A stretch of DNA of 64,000 nucleotides from Bacteroidia bacterium (GCA_025362575.1 JANYIQ010000227.1:1-64000), one strand, 5' to 3'. Shown: positions 11,035 through 21,939, counted from the stretch's first letter. Numbers and translations are program-made. Notes: a model not told the origin generated them from the letters alone.

Positions 11035-11040
11035 TTACAG

Positions 11041-11808
11041 TTAGCTTTTGTTTGTAAGGTAATACATCCACGGATCCTTTTGATTCAGGTCACAATCCTT
11101 CCCATTGAAATCAAAGGTCTTCGTATTTTTAAAGCCAAGGGATTCAAGTTGTTTCTTTTGTTTTGCACTAGAAATATAATACGTTAAAATCTTGAAATTA
11201 TGCGCTATATCGTTTATAATGGAATAATCCTGACCGTGAAATTCATGCTTCTTCATTTTTAAATGCTGCGGGTAATTTTTCAAAACGACCAAACATAATT
11301 TAAAATAATTCCATTTGAATTGCCACTTTTCCTGCCATGGCATTTTATTAAAGTATTTGTAATCTCTATTGTGAGTTGAGAACATAAAAACACCATCCGA
11401 TTTTAGCACTCTAAATATTTCTTTAAAGATCTTGATCCTACTTTCGCTATCCATGTTATCGATTCCATTGAATGAAAACAAAATAAAATCAAAGGAATTA
11501 TCAGTAAACATACTCATTACTCTAGCGTCGCACTGCTTAATTTTGAGTTGTTTGTGTTTTGCCGATACCAAATTCGCAAATTCTTCTATGTAGTCTACTC
11601 CCGTGTAATCACAATCGATGTTCGCAAAATAAGCAGTTGTTCTTCCTCCGCCGATTCCAATGTCAAGAACCTTTTTTCCTAAAATCTTTTCCTTACATTT
11701 TTCAAATAGTGCTTTTTCCGAAGGAAAAAGAAAATCAAGTTTATCGTACCAGTCAACAACATTCTTAGAACGGTAAGTGGTTTCAAAATAATCAATTGTT
11801 TTCGGCAT
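11041..11808 (-). CDS. class I SAM-dependent methyltransferase
   Basis: VLDIGIGGGRTTAYFA, FDFILFSFNGID. Confidence 0.88.
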   Translation of the reverse strand: MPKTIDYFETTYRSKNVVDWYDKLDFLFPSEKALFEKCKEKILGKKVLDIGIGGGRTTAYFANIDCDYTGVDYIEEFANLVSAKHKQLKIKQCDARVMSMFTDNSFDFILFSFNGIDNMDSESRIKIFKEIFRVLKSDGVFMFSTHNRDYKYFNKMPWQEKWQFKWNYFKLCLVVLKNYPQHLKMKKHEFHGQDYSIINDIAHNFKILTYYISSAKQKKQLESLGFKNTKTFDFNGKDCDLNQKDPWMYYLTNKS

Positions 11809-12568
11809 GCGACCTTAAGTGCTTTAATGTTTTAAATACTTTACCTTTTATGGTTGGGTAATATATGCAATTATAATTTTCAACAACCTTACCGCCGAAT
11901 TCTTCCTTAAATTTATTGATGTTAAGTTTCTCGGCGTCTTTTTCTCCATTGTACCAGCCACCAAAATCATAAGAGGCTACGCCTAGTTTTTTGAATTCAA
12001 GCATATCATTATAGTGGCAGTTCCTGTTCACCATTCCTAAATTATTTCTCACGGTAGTATCCACATGACTAAATGAGTTAGTAAAGGTATAAATTAAAAA
12101 TACACGCTCCTTATTCACTCTATAGACGTGCCAGCAAACCACATCAACTTCATTCTCATAAACAACCGAGATCATTATCAAGCCAAACTTGTGTAGTGAA
12201 CCTAAACGCAAATTTTCCACTGGTGCAATTTTTTTCCAGTCTGCAAATGCATTGTAAGCTCGAGTAAATTTATCAATAAGCTCCCCGTCAGGCTCAGCAA
12301 ATAATTTATAGTTGTATTCTGTTTTTTTTGAGGTACGTTTTATCTTATCAAGGCAATTTTTAGAAATGGCGCCTGTAAGTTCAGTTTCGTTTTGAAGGAG
12401 GTCTATTAAGATCGTATATTGCTCGTAATGTTCATCGCCCTCCGGTTTTTTCCGTTGTGTAACATATACCACATCTGCATCCAGCTCAGGTGCAATATTA
12501 TCATACCAGCAATCCCTTACTTTAAGAAATCCTCTTTTCCAGGTAACTGTATTAAGATCGCTTATCAT
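11792..12568 (-). CDS. FemAB/GNAT-fold aminoacyltransferase-like protein
   Basis: YDFGGWYNGEKDAEKLNINKFKEEFGGKVV is typical of FemAB-like folds. Confidence 0.65.
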   Translation of the reverse strand: MISDLNTVTWKRGFLKVRDCWYDNIAPELDADVVYVTQRKKPEGDEHYEQYTILIDLLQNETELTGAISKNCLDKIKRTSKKTEYNYKLFAEPDGELIDKFTRAYNAFADWKKIAPVENLRLGSLHKFGLIMISVVYENEVDVVCWHVYRVNKERVFLIYTFTNSFSHVDTTVRNNLGMVNRNCHYNDMLEFKKLGVASYDFGGWYNGEKDAEKLNINKFKEEFGGKVVENYNCIYYPTIKGKVFKTLKHLRSHAENN

Positions 12569-12569
12569 T

Positions 12570-13976
12570 TCAAATTGCGTTTTTTCCTGCCTTCAGTTTT
12601 TGCTGATTGGCCAATTTGGTTTGATTTCCTTTATTTATAAAATACGTGAGAATAAACAAACTACTTACATAGAAAGGCAGAAATGGAATCTTAAATCTTA
12701 CCAATGCTCCAAAATTCGATGTGGTAAGTCCAACTGCAAAAGAAAAGAACAATGAATAAGAGATCGAAAAAAATAATAAGGGATTATTTATTAAGATTGA
12801 AAATATCCGGAAGAATTTTATCCGGATAAAGATCAAAATAGTTAATCCAAGAATACATAAATTTTCAAGGCCGGAAAGGGCCATTACTACGTTCTTGCTT
12901 TCCCAAAGATATGGCCTGAATAAACCGGCATTCATAGCAAGCGGGGCTTTAGAAAGAAAACCTAGAACAGAACCATCGAATTCACCAAGGTCAAAAGAGT
13001 TGGAACCATAATAGCTTTGTTTAAGATCTTTTTGTGTTGCTACTGCAGTTGAAGCGATCTGATCAAGCGAGAATTTTGACATTACATTTCCTAACTTCGA
13101 TAAAATGAATAAACCTACAATAAGCGATAGGCTGTAAATAATGGGAAGATAGATAACTACCAGTCTTCTATTGGGAGAGTTGATAAGCCTTTGTAACAGC
13201 ACCCACATAATGGAACCCGGAAGTAGTGTAATGAATATGTAAGGCTTAATAAAAACCACAATTGCAGCACTTAATACAACTATAACAAGGTAACGGGTAG
13301 AAATTCGTTTCTCAATAAAAAATTTATGTAGTCCGTAAACGAACCAACAAGAAGCTGAAAGTGTTACTGTATCTTTCAAAATGCCTGAGCCCCAGAAAAA
13401 AACAGAAGGAATGAATAATATTGAGATCGCGAACTGTCTTTGTAAAACAGGGTAATAACTAACAAACAGTTCATATAGTTTCCAAATACCCAAATACGAA
13501 ACGGAAGCCAAAAGGACGGCAGAGATCAAAAAACTTTTGGAGCCGATCAATACAAAAGGTGTTAGGATACGGATGAGCGTGAATGTTTGTGTATCGAGGT
13601 ACATAAAGCGATAAGGGTATCCGGTTTCCGAATCGAAAAGAAAAATATTTTCCATGTTCGCCTCGCCGAATAAAACATGTAATCCATTAAGCGGATGTTT
13701 TACCAAAAGATTCACAATAGTACACGCACATTCAAAATAACTTGTTGTATCGCCACCATTGGTGTAATATACCGTATAAATTAAACATACAGAAACTGCT
13801 CCAATTATCTTTACAAATAATCCGGGAATGTAATATTTGTAATAGGGCTTATCAAAAAGGTTGTGACGAACAACAAATAGACGGGCTATGAAATAAATAA
13901 TGATGATCCAAATAGGGAGCATAAAGAACTCCCACATTTCGTATGAGAACCATCCGTAATATTGTATCTCATACAT
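12570..13976 (-). CDS. multi-pass membrane protein, possible polysaccharide polymerase/EpsG-like
   Basis: About ten hydrophobic segments, FIPSVFFWGSGILKDTVTL; location in polysaccharide locus. Confidence 0.6.
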   Translation of the reverse strand: MYEIQYYGWFSYEMWEFFMLPIWIIIIYFIARLFVVRHNLFDKPYYKYYIPGLFVKIIGAVSVCLIYTVYYTNGGDTTSYFECACTIVNLLVKHPLNGLHVLFGEANMENIFLFDSETGYPYRFMYLDTQTFTLIRILTPFVLIGSKSFLISAVLLASVSYLGIWKLYELFVSYYPVLQRQFAISILFIPSVFFWGSGILKDTVTLSASCWFVYGLHKFFIEKRISTRYLVIVVLSAAIVVFIKPYIFITLLPGSIMWVLLQRLINSPNRRLVVIYLPIIYSLSLIVGLFILSKLGNVMSKFSLDQIASTAVATQKDLKQSYYGSNSFDLGEFDGSVLGFLSKAPLAMNAGLFRPYLWESKNVVMALSGLENLCILGLTILIFIRIKFFRIFSILINNPLLFFSISYSLFFSFAVGLTTSNFGALVRFKIPFLPFYVSSLFILTYFINKGNQTKLANQQKLKAGKNAI

Positions 13977-14140
13977 GTATTATAGGTTTTTCTTATTACA
14001 AACATAGTGAAAAATACTGCTGAAACGCCCATAAATATTGGCTTTTGTTCATTTATCGTTATTATTGGCTCCAATTTGTTTCCATTATTAAAAAAAACCA
14101 TAACTTTAAACCAAAAGCCCTTTTCTTAAAGGCCTAAAAC

Positions 14141-15178
14141 ATGAATGCTAATACTATTATAGTTACCGGAGGTGCCGGTTATATTGGATCCCATACCATT
14201 ATTGAATTGCTAGATAAAACCAATTTCAATATTATTTCTCTTGATAATTTTTCTAATTCAACCTCCAAAACTTTTGATAGGATATTTAAGATCGCCGGAA
14301 AACAGGTTAAGAATTACAACGTTGACCTTTGTAATAAGGAAGCGATCGATCTTGTATTATCTAAATACACTAATATCATTGGGATAATTCATTTCGCAGC
14401 ATTCAAGTCGGTTCCGGAATCAGTTGAGAAGCCTTTGTTATATTACCACAATAACATTGAATCCTTAGTTAACATTTTAAAAGTTTGTAACGAGAGGAAT
14501 ATTCAGAATTTTATTTTTTCTTCTTCTTGTTCTGTTTATGGTAATATTGATGAATTACCCGTAACCGAACGAAGCCCGCTTACCAAAGCCGAATCTCCTT
14601 ACGCGCATACCAAGCAGATTGGCGAAGATATGGTGAAGGCATTTTGCAGGTCAATAACGAATTTTAATGCTGTACTACTTCGCTATTTTAATCCGGCTGG
14701 AGCGCATCAAAGTGCTCTGATCGGCGAATTGCCTCTAGGCCCGCCAAGCAGTTTAGTTCCAATCATTACCAGAACTGCTGTTGGAATAATCCCAAAAATG
14801 AAAGTTCACGGAAGCAATTACAAAACAAGGGATGGTTCATGTATTCGCGACTATATTCACGTTAGTGATATTGCGGTTGCTCATGTGAATGCTCTGAATT
14901 ATTTGCTGGAACAAAAGAATAAACAAGCTTGCGAGATCTTTAATTTAGGAACAGGAAATGGTATCAGTGTTTTTGAGGCCATTAATTCTTTCGAAAAAGT
15001 TTCTAACACAAAATTGAATTACGAAGTCGGTCCAAGACGCGATGGCGATGTAGAAGCTATTTATGCCGATAATACCCTCGCCAAAATTGTTTTGGGTTGG
15101 GAACCGAAATATAATATAGATGAAATGATGTTGTCGGCCTGGAAATGGCAATTACATTTACAAGAGGGAAATAAATAG
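14141..15178 (+). CDS. galE: UDP-glucose 4-epimerase
   Basis: TGGAGYIGSHT, SSSCSVYG, YAHTKQIGE, RYFNPAGAH. Confidence 0.96.
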   Translation: MNANTIIVTGGAGYIGSHTIIELLDKTNFNIISLDNFSNSTSKTFDRIFKIAGKQVKNYNVDLCNKEAIDLVLSKYTNIIGIIHFAAFKSVPESVEKPLLYYHNNIESLVNILKVCNERNIQNFIFSSSCSVYGNIDELPVTERSPLTKAESPYAHTKQIGEDMVKAFCRSITNFNAVLLRYFNPAGAHQSALIGELPLGPPSSLVPIITRTAVGIIPKMKVHGSNYKTRDGSCIRDYIHVSDIAVAHVNALNYLLEQKNKQACEIFNLGTGNGISVFEAINSFEKVSNTKLNYEVGPRRDGDVEAIYADNTLAKIVLGWEPKYNIDEMMLSAWKWQLHLQEGNK

Positions 15179-15204
15179 CGACAAATTTCTAATTGAATTA
15201 AGAA

Positions 15205-16746
15205 ATGATCAATTTTGACTCTAAAAAAACAATCTATTTTATTGTTCTTTTTTCATTAGCTATTGGGATCGGGTTTAATGAATACAATTTACATCTGATA
15301 AAAAAAACAAATCCCGACAATGCATTATTAAATGCACAATCAACTTTTAAGAATGAAACAGTTTGGAGCGTAGATGATGAATTTTATATCAGTCCGCCTG
15401 AAAATTTCTTAGCGGGAAAAGGCTGGCGTAGAAATCCTCCTGTTGGCAATGGCAGTTATTTTAGACGGGTACCCGGCTATTCATTGGTGTATTTGTTTTT
15501 CCGGATCTTCTTCGATCTACCAATGGCGTTAAAGTTTCTAAAAATTTTTCAGGTCTTTTTATTTGGCACATCTGTTTTTTGTGTCCATAAAATAATGAGG
15601 TCCCTTCAATTCAATACTGTTTTGTCGGCCTGCATTGCCGTGCTTTTTGGATGTACTCCTTTTTTCAGTTGTTACACTTACTACACCTGTACGGAAGGAA
15701 TAACGCCTTATCTATGCGTTTTTTACTTTTATTTTCTCATTAAAGCTTATAATAGCACTATCGACTTGGAAAAAAAACGAATTGCCTACTTAGTTGCAGG
15801 TCTGTTTCTTGGAATTCTGATTTTAACCCGGCCGAACCTGGCTCTGATCGGTCTACCAATTCCACTTTGCGTATACCTTGATCGCTACAAAAGTCAAAAC
15901 CCAATTTATTACCTAAAAAATATTAGCTTGATTTTTGTCATGCCTATGGTGTTACTTAGTATTTGGACTACAAGAAATTTTGTACTTACCAAAGAAATTG
16001 TGGTACTCGAAAAAGCTTCTCACCCTCAATCACTCGATCGAATAAAACCTGAATTTGAAGGTATAGTTGATCTTGCAAAATGCTGGGGTGGCCGATCTAT
16101 TCAAGATTTCAACGAGTATTACGTTCCGTTTCAAGCATCAGCCAGAAATGGCGATACATCAGATATTTATATTGAAAACATTCTAACCGCCTGGCCAAAT
16201 GAGATAGTCGAAGAATTTGGAAAAGAACGATTATTTGTCATTCTCAAAAAACATCAAAGAGTATTGCTGATACAGAAACCATATTATGACAAGAAAATAG
16301 CTATGCCCTCAACATACTTTGACGATGAGTTAGAACTTGCTAAAGAATATGAAAAGCTGGTAAAAGAATATAAAGAAAAGCATTTTATGAGATATTGGGT
16401 CAAAACTCCCTTTGACAATTTCTTATCCGTAGCGCTTCATTCCAATACATCTTCCTTGTTTATGTTTCAAAAACAAGTAATAACAAACAAACTGCTTTAC
16501 ATTTACAAAGGCTTTCTCTTCTTGCTTCACATTATAGTTTATCTTTCGGTCTTTATCAACTTTTTTCTAATAAAAGACTGGGCTTTAAAGTTTATTTTTT
16601 CAATTACACCTCTTGTTTCAGTACTATTCTTTTGCGTAATATTCCGGTCAATTGAGCAAAGGTACATGTTACCCTTGCTTCCGATAATGATCATAGGTCT
16701 TGCCTTTCCTATAAATTATCTGTTGACCAAAAGGCGCTCTTATTGA
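15205..16746 (+). CDS. GT39/ArnT-like multi-TM glycosyltransferase or membrane protein
   Basis: Multi-TM protein with an N-terminal acidic loop (VWSVDDEFYIS). Confidence 0.6.
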   Translation: MINFDSKKTIYFIVLFSLAIGIGFNEYNLHLIKKTNPDNALLNAQSTFKNETVWSVDDEFYISPPENFLAGKGWRRNPPVGNGSYFRRVPGYSLVYLFFRIFFDLPMALKFLKIFQVFLFGTSVFCVHKIMRSLQFNTVLSACIAVLFGCTPFFSCYTYYTCTEGITPYLCVFYFYFLIKAYNSTIDLEKKRIAYLVAGLFLGILILTRPNLALIGLPIPLCVYLDRYKSQNPIYYLKNISLIFVMPMVLLSIWTTRNFVLTKEIVVLEKASHPQSLDRIKPEFEGIVDLAKCWGGRSIQDFNEYYVPFQASARNGDTSDIYIENILTAWPNEIVEEFGKERLFVILKKHQRVLLIQKPYYDKKIAMPSTYFDDELELAKEYEKLVKEYKEKHFMRYWVKTPFDNFLSVALHSNTSSLFMFQKQVITNKLLYIYKGFLFLLHIIVYLSVFINFFLIKDWALKFIFSITPLVSVLFFCVIFRSIEQRYMLPLLPIMIIGLAFPINYLLTKRRSY

Positions 16747-16902
16747 ATATGTTAATTCGTTAACAATTGAACTTTGGAGAGATTTTCATATGTACATTAA
16801 TTTTACTATTTTAGTTATCTCGGCAATAATACTAATAATCATTTAAGATATAAATAGCAAGAGACAGGTGTGTATCCCCTACTCTTCACTTAAAAAATCA
16901 TC

Positions 16903-19527
16903 ATGGAAAAACGATTTAAATTCAAAAGTCTTTCAGTTTATTCATCCGACGAATGGATGGCAAACTCAACCAAACGCTACCGCAGCGTATTTGATAAGGC
17001 AGAAACAACTTACATACGTTGTGAATTAGCCCTGTACAATAAATTATTTGATGAGGAAGACTGGCAAACCAAAGCCACCGTGCGCTGCGAAAAAGTCATT
17101 CCCGGTAACAACGAAAAGATCTGCGAACTCGAACTTGAATTAAAAGTAAGCAAAGAAGAAAATATTGCCTACATCCGGGATGGCTGGGGCAATGCTACTC
17201 CCGGCACTTTCTGGAAAAAAGGCACTTACAAATGGATGATCATCATTGAAGGAAATGTATTTGGTGAACAGCAGTTTCATGTTGAAGATGTTGGACTGGT
17301 AACGAACAATAACAATCCTTATTTTGCTATTGAACATATCAAATTATTTGCCGGCGATATTGATGGCTGGAATCAGCGTCACCGTAAATATTTAAAGACC
17401 TTTAATAAAAACACCACGCAATACGTATGGGCCGAAATAAAAATTAAAGCTACCACCAATACAGATTTCAATTACGAATTGTTTTTGAATTACATTGATG
17501 ATGCAGGACAGCTTAAAGCACATCAAAGCAAAGTTGGATATATTGACAGCAACAAAAGCAATTATACCTATACCCTTGATCTGGGCTGGGGGCACAACAA
17601 TGCGGGTTCCTGGAAAGATGATAAATACTCGCTGGAAGTTGTGTTCATGGATGTACTGATCGGCGCTGTAAGTTTTGAATGCAAGGATGTTGAAGAAGAG
17701 GGTACTCTTGAGATCATCACTTCCATTGAACAAACTTTAGTTTCGGGCACGCACAGCTCATCGGTGGCGAGCAATGCCACAGTTGCACCCGATAAAACCC
17801 TTGAAGAATTAATAAGCGAAGTACAGGCTTTAATTGGTTTGGAAAATGTAAAGAAAAGTCTGAACGAAAATATTACCTATTTAAAATTCAATCAGCTTAG
17901 AAAAGACAAAGGCTTTGATGATAATTCAAAAATATCATTGCACTCTGTTTTCACGGGAAATCCCGGTACCGGAAAAACAACCATCGTAAATATGCTTGGC
18001 AAAATTTACAATAAAATGGGCTTGTTATCCAAAGGCCATGTTATGGAAGTTGATCGTGCTGCTCTAGTTGGTGAGTTCATTGGTCAAACTGCCCCTAAAG
18101 TAAAAAAGGCAATTGAAGATGCACGTGGCGGAATTTTATTCATTGATGAAGCCTACTCGTTATCAAGAGCCGGAGATGACAGCAAGGATTTTGGAAAAGA
18201 AGTAATTGAGATCCTGTTGAAAGAGATGAGTGATGGTTCGGGAGACATTGCCATTATAGTTGCAGGATATCCGAAAGAAATGAATGGCTTTTTAGAAAGC
18301 AATCCCGGATTGAAATCGCGCTTCTCGGAATATTTTCAGTTCGATGATTATTTGCCTGAAGAACTACATCAGATCGCAGTGTACACCGCTGCAAACAAAC
18401 AGGTAACAATTACTGCCGATGCTGATGCATATTTAAAAGAACAGTTAACAGAAGCGTATCGCAAACGTGATAAATCTTTTGGTAATGCCCGCTTTGTAAA
18501 TGCTATTATTGAAGAGGCTAAACAAAACATGGGTGTTCGCATTATGAAAGCCGGCAATCTCGATAGTCTAACGAAAGAAGATCTGTCAATTATAACACTA
18601 AGCGATCTGAAACAGGTGTTTGTTGGAAGTGAAAAGAAAAAACTGAACCTCAACATTAACGATAAGGATCTGCAATTAGCCATGGCCGAACTAAATGAAT
18701 TGATTGGCATGGATAATATTAAGCAGGAGTTAAACGAACTGGTAAAACTGATCCGTTTCTATAATGAGATCGGCAAAGATGTAGTTAATAAATTTTCACT
18801 GCACTCTGTATTTACAGGAAATCCGGGTACCGGAAAAACCACTTTGGCCCGCATTATTGCAAAGGTTTACAAAGCATTGGGTTTGTTGGAGCGTGGGCAT
18901 GTTGTGGAAGTAGACCGTGAAGGATTAATTGCAGGATACGTTGGGCAAACTGCCATTAAAACCCAGGAAAAAATTGAAGGTGCAATGGGCGGTATCTTAT
19001 TCATTGATGAAGCTTATGCTTTGGCAGAGGGTGGCGGACAAAATGATTTTGGTAAAGAAGCCATTGAAGTTATTTTAAAGCGCATGGAAGACAAGCGCGG
19101 GCAATTCGGTGTTATTGTTGCAGGCTATCCTGATAACATGAATCATTTCATTGAAATGAATCCCGGATTGAAATCACGCTTTGATAAAACTTATAATTTC
19201 TATGATTATAACGCGGATCAGTTAATGTTGATTGCCGAAAATTTATTTAAGAAAGAAAGTTTAAGTATGTCGGCTGAGGCGAAAGAACATTTGAATAAAT
19301 ATTTCGTTACGCTTCATGAGAAACGCGACAAGTTCTTTGGCAATGCCAGAACAGTGCGACAAACAGTTGGTGAGGTGATCATGAAACAAAATCTGAGGCT
19401 TGCTTCGATGGCTCCTGCGGAAAGGGATCCAGAGACCATTAATGCACTCACTTTTGAAGACGTGAAACATTTACACGCAGATGCCCCGGCTAATAAATCA
19501 GGCTTAGGGTTCAGATTTGGAGCTTAA
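16903..19527 (+). CDS. tandem AAA+ ATPase (CbbX/SpoVK-like) with duplicated N-terminal beta-rich domains
   Basis: Two complete cassettes, each FTGNPGTGKTT (Walker A) and GGILFIDEAY (Walker B); N-terminal repeats contain GWGNATPGTFWKKGTYKW and GWGHNNAGSWKDDKYSLE. Confidence 0.92.
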   Translation: MEKRFKFKSLSVYSSDEWMANSTKRYRSVFDKAETTYIRCELALYNKLFDEEDWQTKATVRCEKVIPGNNEKICELELELKVSKEENIAYIRDGWGNATPGTFWKKGTYKWMIIIEGNVFGEQQFHVEDVGLVTNNNNPYFAIEHIKLFAGDIDGWNQRHRKYLKTFNKNTTQYVWAEIKIKATTNTDFNYELFLNYIDDAGQLKAHQSKVGYIDSNKSNYTYTLDLGWGHNNAGSWKDDKYSLEVVFMDVLIGAVSFECKDVEEEGTLEIITSIEQTLVSGTHSSSVASNATVAPDKTLEELISEVQALIGLENVKKSLNENITYLKFNQLRKDKGFDDNSKISLHSVFTGNPGTGKTTIVNMLGKIYNKMGLLSKGHVMEVDRAALVGEFIGQTAPKVKKAIEDARGGILFIDEAYSLSRAGDDSKDFGKEVIEILLKEMSDGSGDIAIIVAGYPKEMNGFLESNPGLKSRFSEYFQFDDYLPEELHQIAVYTAANKQVTITADADAYLKEQLTEAYRKRDKSFGNARFVNAIIEEAKQNMGVRIMKAGNLDSLTKEDLSIITLSDLKQVFVGSEKKKLNLNINDKDLQLAMAELNELIGMDNIKQELNELVKLIRFYNEIGKDVVNKFSLHSVFTGNPGTGKTTLARIIAKVYKALGLLERGHVVEVDREGLIAGYVGQTAIKTQEKIEGAMGGILFIDEAYALAEGGGQNDFGKEAIEVILKRMEDKRGQFGVIVAGYPDNMNHFIEMNPGLKSRFDKTYNFYDYNADQLMLIAENLFKKESLSMSAEAKEHLNKYFVTLHEKRDKFFGNARTVRQTVGEVIMKQNLRLASMAPAERDPETINALTFEDVKHLHADAPANKSGLGFRFGA

Positions 19528-19559
19528 AGAAAATTTGTCATCGTGAGCTTGCCGAACGA

Positions 19560-20240
19560 CTATTTTCCCTGACCGCCGCCGCCCGGAGGAGTTTTCATTT
19601 CAGTATATCCTTCTGTTGATAACGCGAATTTTGAATCCGGCACTTTGTCAAGAACAATTTCTTTTGCTACCATTTTCACTTTCATGGGGCCTTGCGCCAT
19701 ACTATATTCCATTAGCATTCCTTTTATTTCGCTGTATGGATCTCCGCCTCGGGCTTTTCCACCGCCACCTGTAACGTAAGGAAGTTTTTCGGTGTACCAT
19801 ACATCACTCTTTACTTCTCCATCTTTTGCAGAGCTAGTTGTTACAATTGCTTTTTTACATTCGTAACCGGCAATGGTTTTTGTTTCGCTGGTATATTCTA
19901 TTTTTGGATCAGATACTTTATCTTTTGCTTTTCTTTCAGCAGCTTTTTTCTCTAACTCTTCTTTGGTCATTTTCATGTACTGCTTGTTACCCATCTGATC
20001 CATCACCATTAAAAAACCATTTTCATCCGATAAGCTTTTAGAATTAAACATCATTGAAGTGGTTTCACTGAATACTTTTTTGTCCTTAAAGAACATTTTC
20101 ATTTCCATGTCACCCATCATGGCTGCCTGTTCGGCCGGCAAGCCTTCAAAGGTCATTACATAAGTTGCTGCTCCTTCTTTAACCTGAGCATTTGAAATGC
20201 TTGCCAACATAATGGCAACTGCTGTGATTAATTTTTTCAT
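19560..20240 (-). CDS. secreted GLPGLI/DUF4412-like protein
   Basis: Signal peptide, KTIAGYECKKAIV, VWYTEKLPYV. Confidence 0.6.
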   Translation of the reverse strand: MKKLITAVAIMLASISNAQVKEGAATYVMTFEGLPAEQAAMMGDMEMKMFFKDKKVFSETTSMMFNSKSLSDENGFLMVMDQMGNKQYMKMTKEELEKKAAERKAKDKVSDPKIEYTSETKTIAGYECKKAIVTTSSAKDGEVKSDVWYTEKLPYVTGGGGKARGGDPYSEIKGMLMEYSMAQGPMKVKMVAKEIVLDKVPDSKFALSTEGYTEMKTPPGGGGQGK

Positions 20241-20330
20241 CTGATTAGTTTTAATTATGTCTATTCAATTGTTATGCCAAATTACATTATTTACATTGTT
20301 AAAATATGTAAAAGCGATGGGCGGTTATTT

Positions 20331-21020
20331 TTATTGAAGACTGTCGAAATACTTTTTCATGTCGGCCCTGCTCACCATTTTAAAATAAGAAGGTATATCA
20401 AAGGTGTTGTCGGCGATCTCAACATCATTTACAGCTTTCGCGGTAAACTCAAGTTCGAGGCCCATTTTTTGAACGCGGTACTGCATCAGCATTCCTTTTA
20501 CGGCACTGTAAGGACTCATTAAATTGACATTTTCAGCACCAATGTCTTTTGTATAATACGCTTCGAAAACTGTTTTTGGGGCATCAACCATTGTCACTTT
20601 TAATTTATGACACTTATATCCCGCGATCACTTTTGTTTCCTTGGTTTCTTCGATGGTAAGTTTATATGCTGCGTTCTCTTCATTAATATCTTTTTCGTTT
20701 TCTACACAAGCTTGCTTAAGATCTAAAAACTTAACCATTTGCGTTAGCGTTTTTTTATCAGGGTCGCCAACAAACATGGTATTGAACATTCCCATAATGC
20801 TCATTTCGAGAATGAATTTGTCTTTTTTAAATTTAAGTACTGCGGCAGAAGGAGCAAAACCTGCAAGCGCATGATTAGGATTAACCGGTTTTAGCTCGTA
20901 TTCAATTGTACCTTCACTAATAGCTTTGCCCGTGCTCGAATTACAAAACGAAAACACAAATGCAAATAGGATTACTATTACACCACTTAATATTTTCAAT
21001 ATTAGAGGTTTAGTGGACAA
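20331..21020 (-). CDS. DUF4412-like putative lipoprotein
   Basis: EGTIEYELKPVNP..., TKVIAGYKCHKLKV; paralogous to 21138-21860. Confidence 0.6.
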   Translation of the reverse strand: MSTKPLILKILSGVIVILFAFVFSFCNSSTGKAISEGTIEYELKPVNPNHALAGFAPSAAVLKFKKDKFILEMSIMGMFNTMFVGDPDKKTLTQMVKFLDLKQACVENEKDINEENAAYKLTIEETKETKVIAGYKCHKLKVTMVDAPKTVFEAYYTKDIGAENVNLMSPYSAVKGMLMQYRVQKMGLELEFTAKAVNDVEIADNTFDIPSYFKMVSRADMKKYFDSLQ

Positions 21021-21137
21021 AATAATTTTAAATCAAAAGCCCTAAAATAGAAAATATAAGCCACAAAGCCAATAAAATAAGATATAATTAGGGACTGGTC
21101 TTATTTTGAGATGAATTTAGGATAAAACACAAAATTT

Positions 21138-21860
21138 CTATCTCAGATCTTCAAAGAATTTTTTCATCTCGTCTGGAGATATTGTTTTAAAAGAAGCGGG
21201 TACAGTAAAGGTTTTATCTTCAATTTCTGCCTTTTTTACACTTTTGGCCACAAATTCGAGCTCCAAACCCATTTTTTTGAGGCGATATTGCATCAGCATA
21301 CCCTTTACACTTTTGTATGGCCCCAGTTCGTTAACATTCTCAACTTCCATTTCTTTGGTATAATAAGCATCGAAGGTCACTCCCGGCTCATCCACAAGAC
21401 TAACTATTATTTTTTCACAGTTATAACCGGCGATCATTTTTGTTTCTTTAGTTTCAGAAATATTTAATTTGTATGACGCATTTTCATTTTCTATGTCCTT
21501 TCCTTCTTCAGTACAGGTTTGTTTCATGTCCATAAACTTAACAGCTTGTATCAGTTTTTTTGCCGGCACATCACAAATAAAAATAGTGTAGAACATTCCC
21601 ATTACACTCATTTCCATGAAAAATTTATCTTTCTTGAACTTTAGTGTTGCTGAGGAAGGCGCCAGATCTGCAAGCGGGTTTGTAGCGTCTATCACTCTGG
21701 TTTCGTATTCGATGATCCCTTCATCAACGATCTTATCATTATTAGTTTTACAAAACGTAAAACAAATGCCTGATAGAATAATTGCTAAACAAATCGAGAT
21801 CTTTATGAAGTGGCTTTTGTTCAATTTTTGAAATAAAAGCCTAAAATAAAAAAATATCAA
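21138..21860 (-). CDS. DUF4412-like putative lipoprotein (tandem paralog)
   Basis: Visible homology along the length to 20331-21020 (LKFKKDKF.MEMS.MGMF). Confidence 0.6.
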   Translation of the reverse strand: MIFFYFRLLFQKLNKSHFIKISICLAIILSGICFTFCKTNNDKIVDEGIIEYETRVIDATNPLADLAPSSATLKFKKDKFFMEMSVMGMFYTIFICDVPAKKLIQAVKFMDMKQTCTEEGKDIENENASYKLNISETKETKMIAGYNCEKIIVSLVDEPGVTFDAYYTKEMEVENVNELGPYKSVKGMLMQYRLKKMGLELEFVAKSVKKAEIEDKTFTVPASFKTISPDEMKKFFEDLR

Positions 21861-21894
21861 TCAAATTTCTCATAAATAAAAAGATAAATAAAAA

Positions 21895-21915
21895 GGGCAG
21901 CCTTATGGACTGCCC
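21895..21915 (-). terminator. intrinsic terminator of 21940-22296
   Basis: GGGCAG-CCTTATGGA-CTGCCC stem just after the stop; on the minus strand it is followed by TTTTTATTT. Confidence 0.75.
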
Positions 21916-21939
21916 TCAAACGAAATAGGTTTTACGTAT

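Noticed and set aside
20274-20522. Plus-strand ORF antisense to a DUF4412-like gene
   Set aside because: The minus-strand paralog is supported by homology with its neighbour; the plus-strand frame is incidental.
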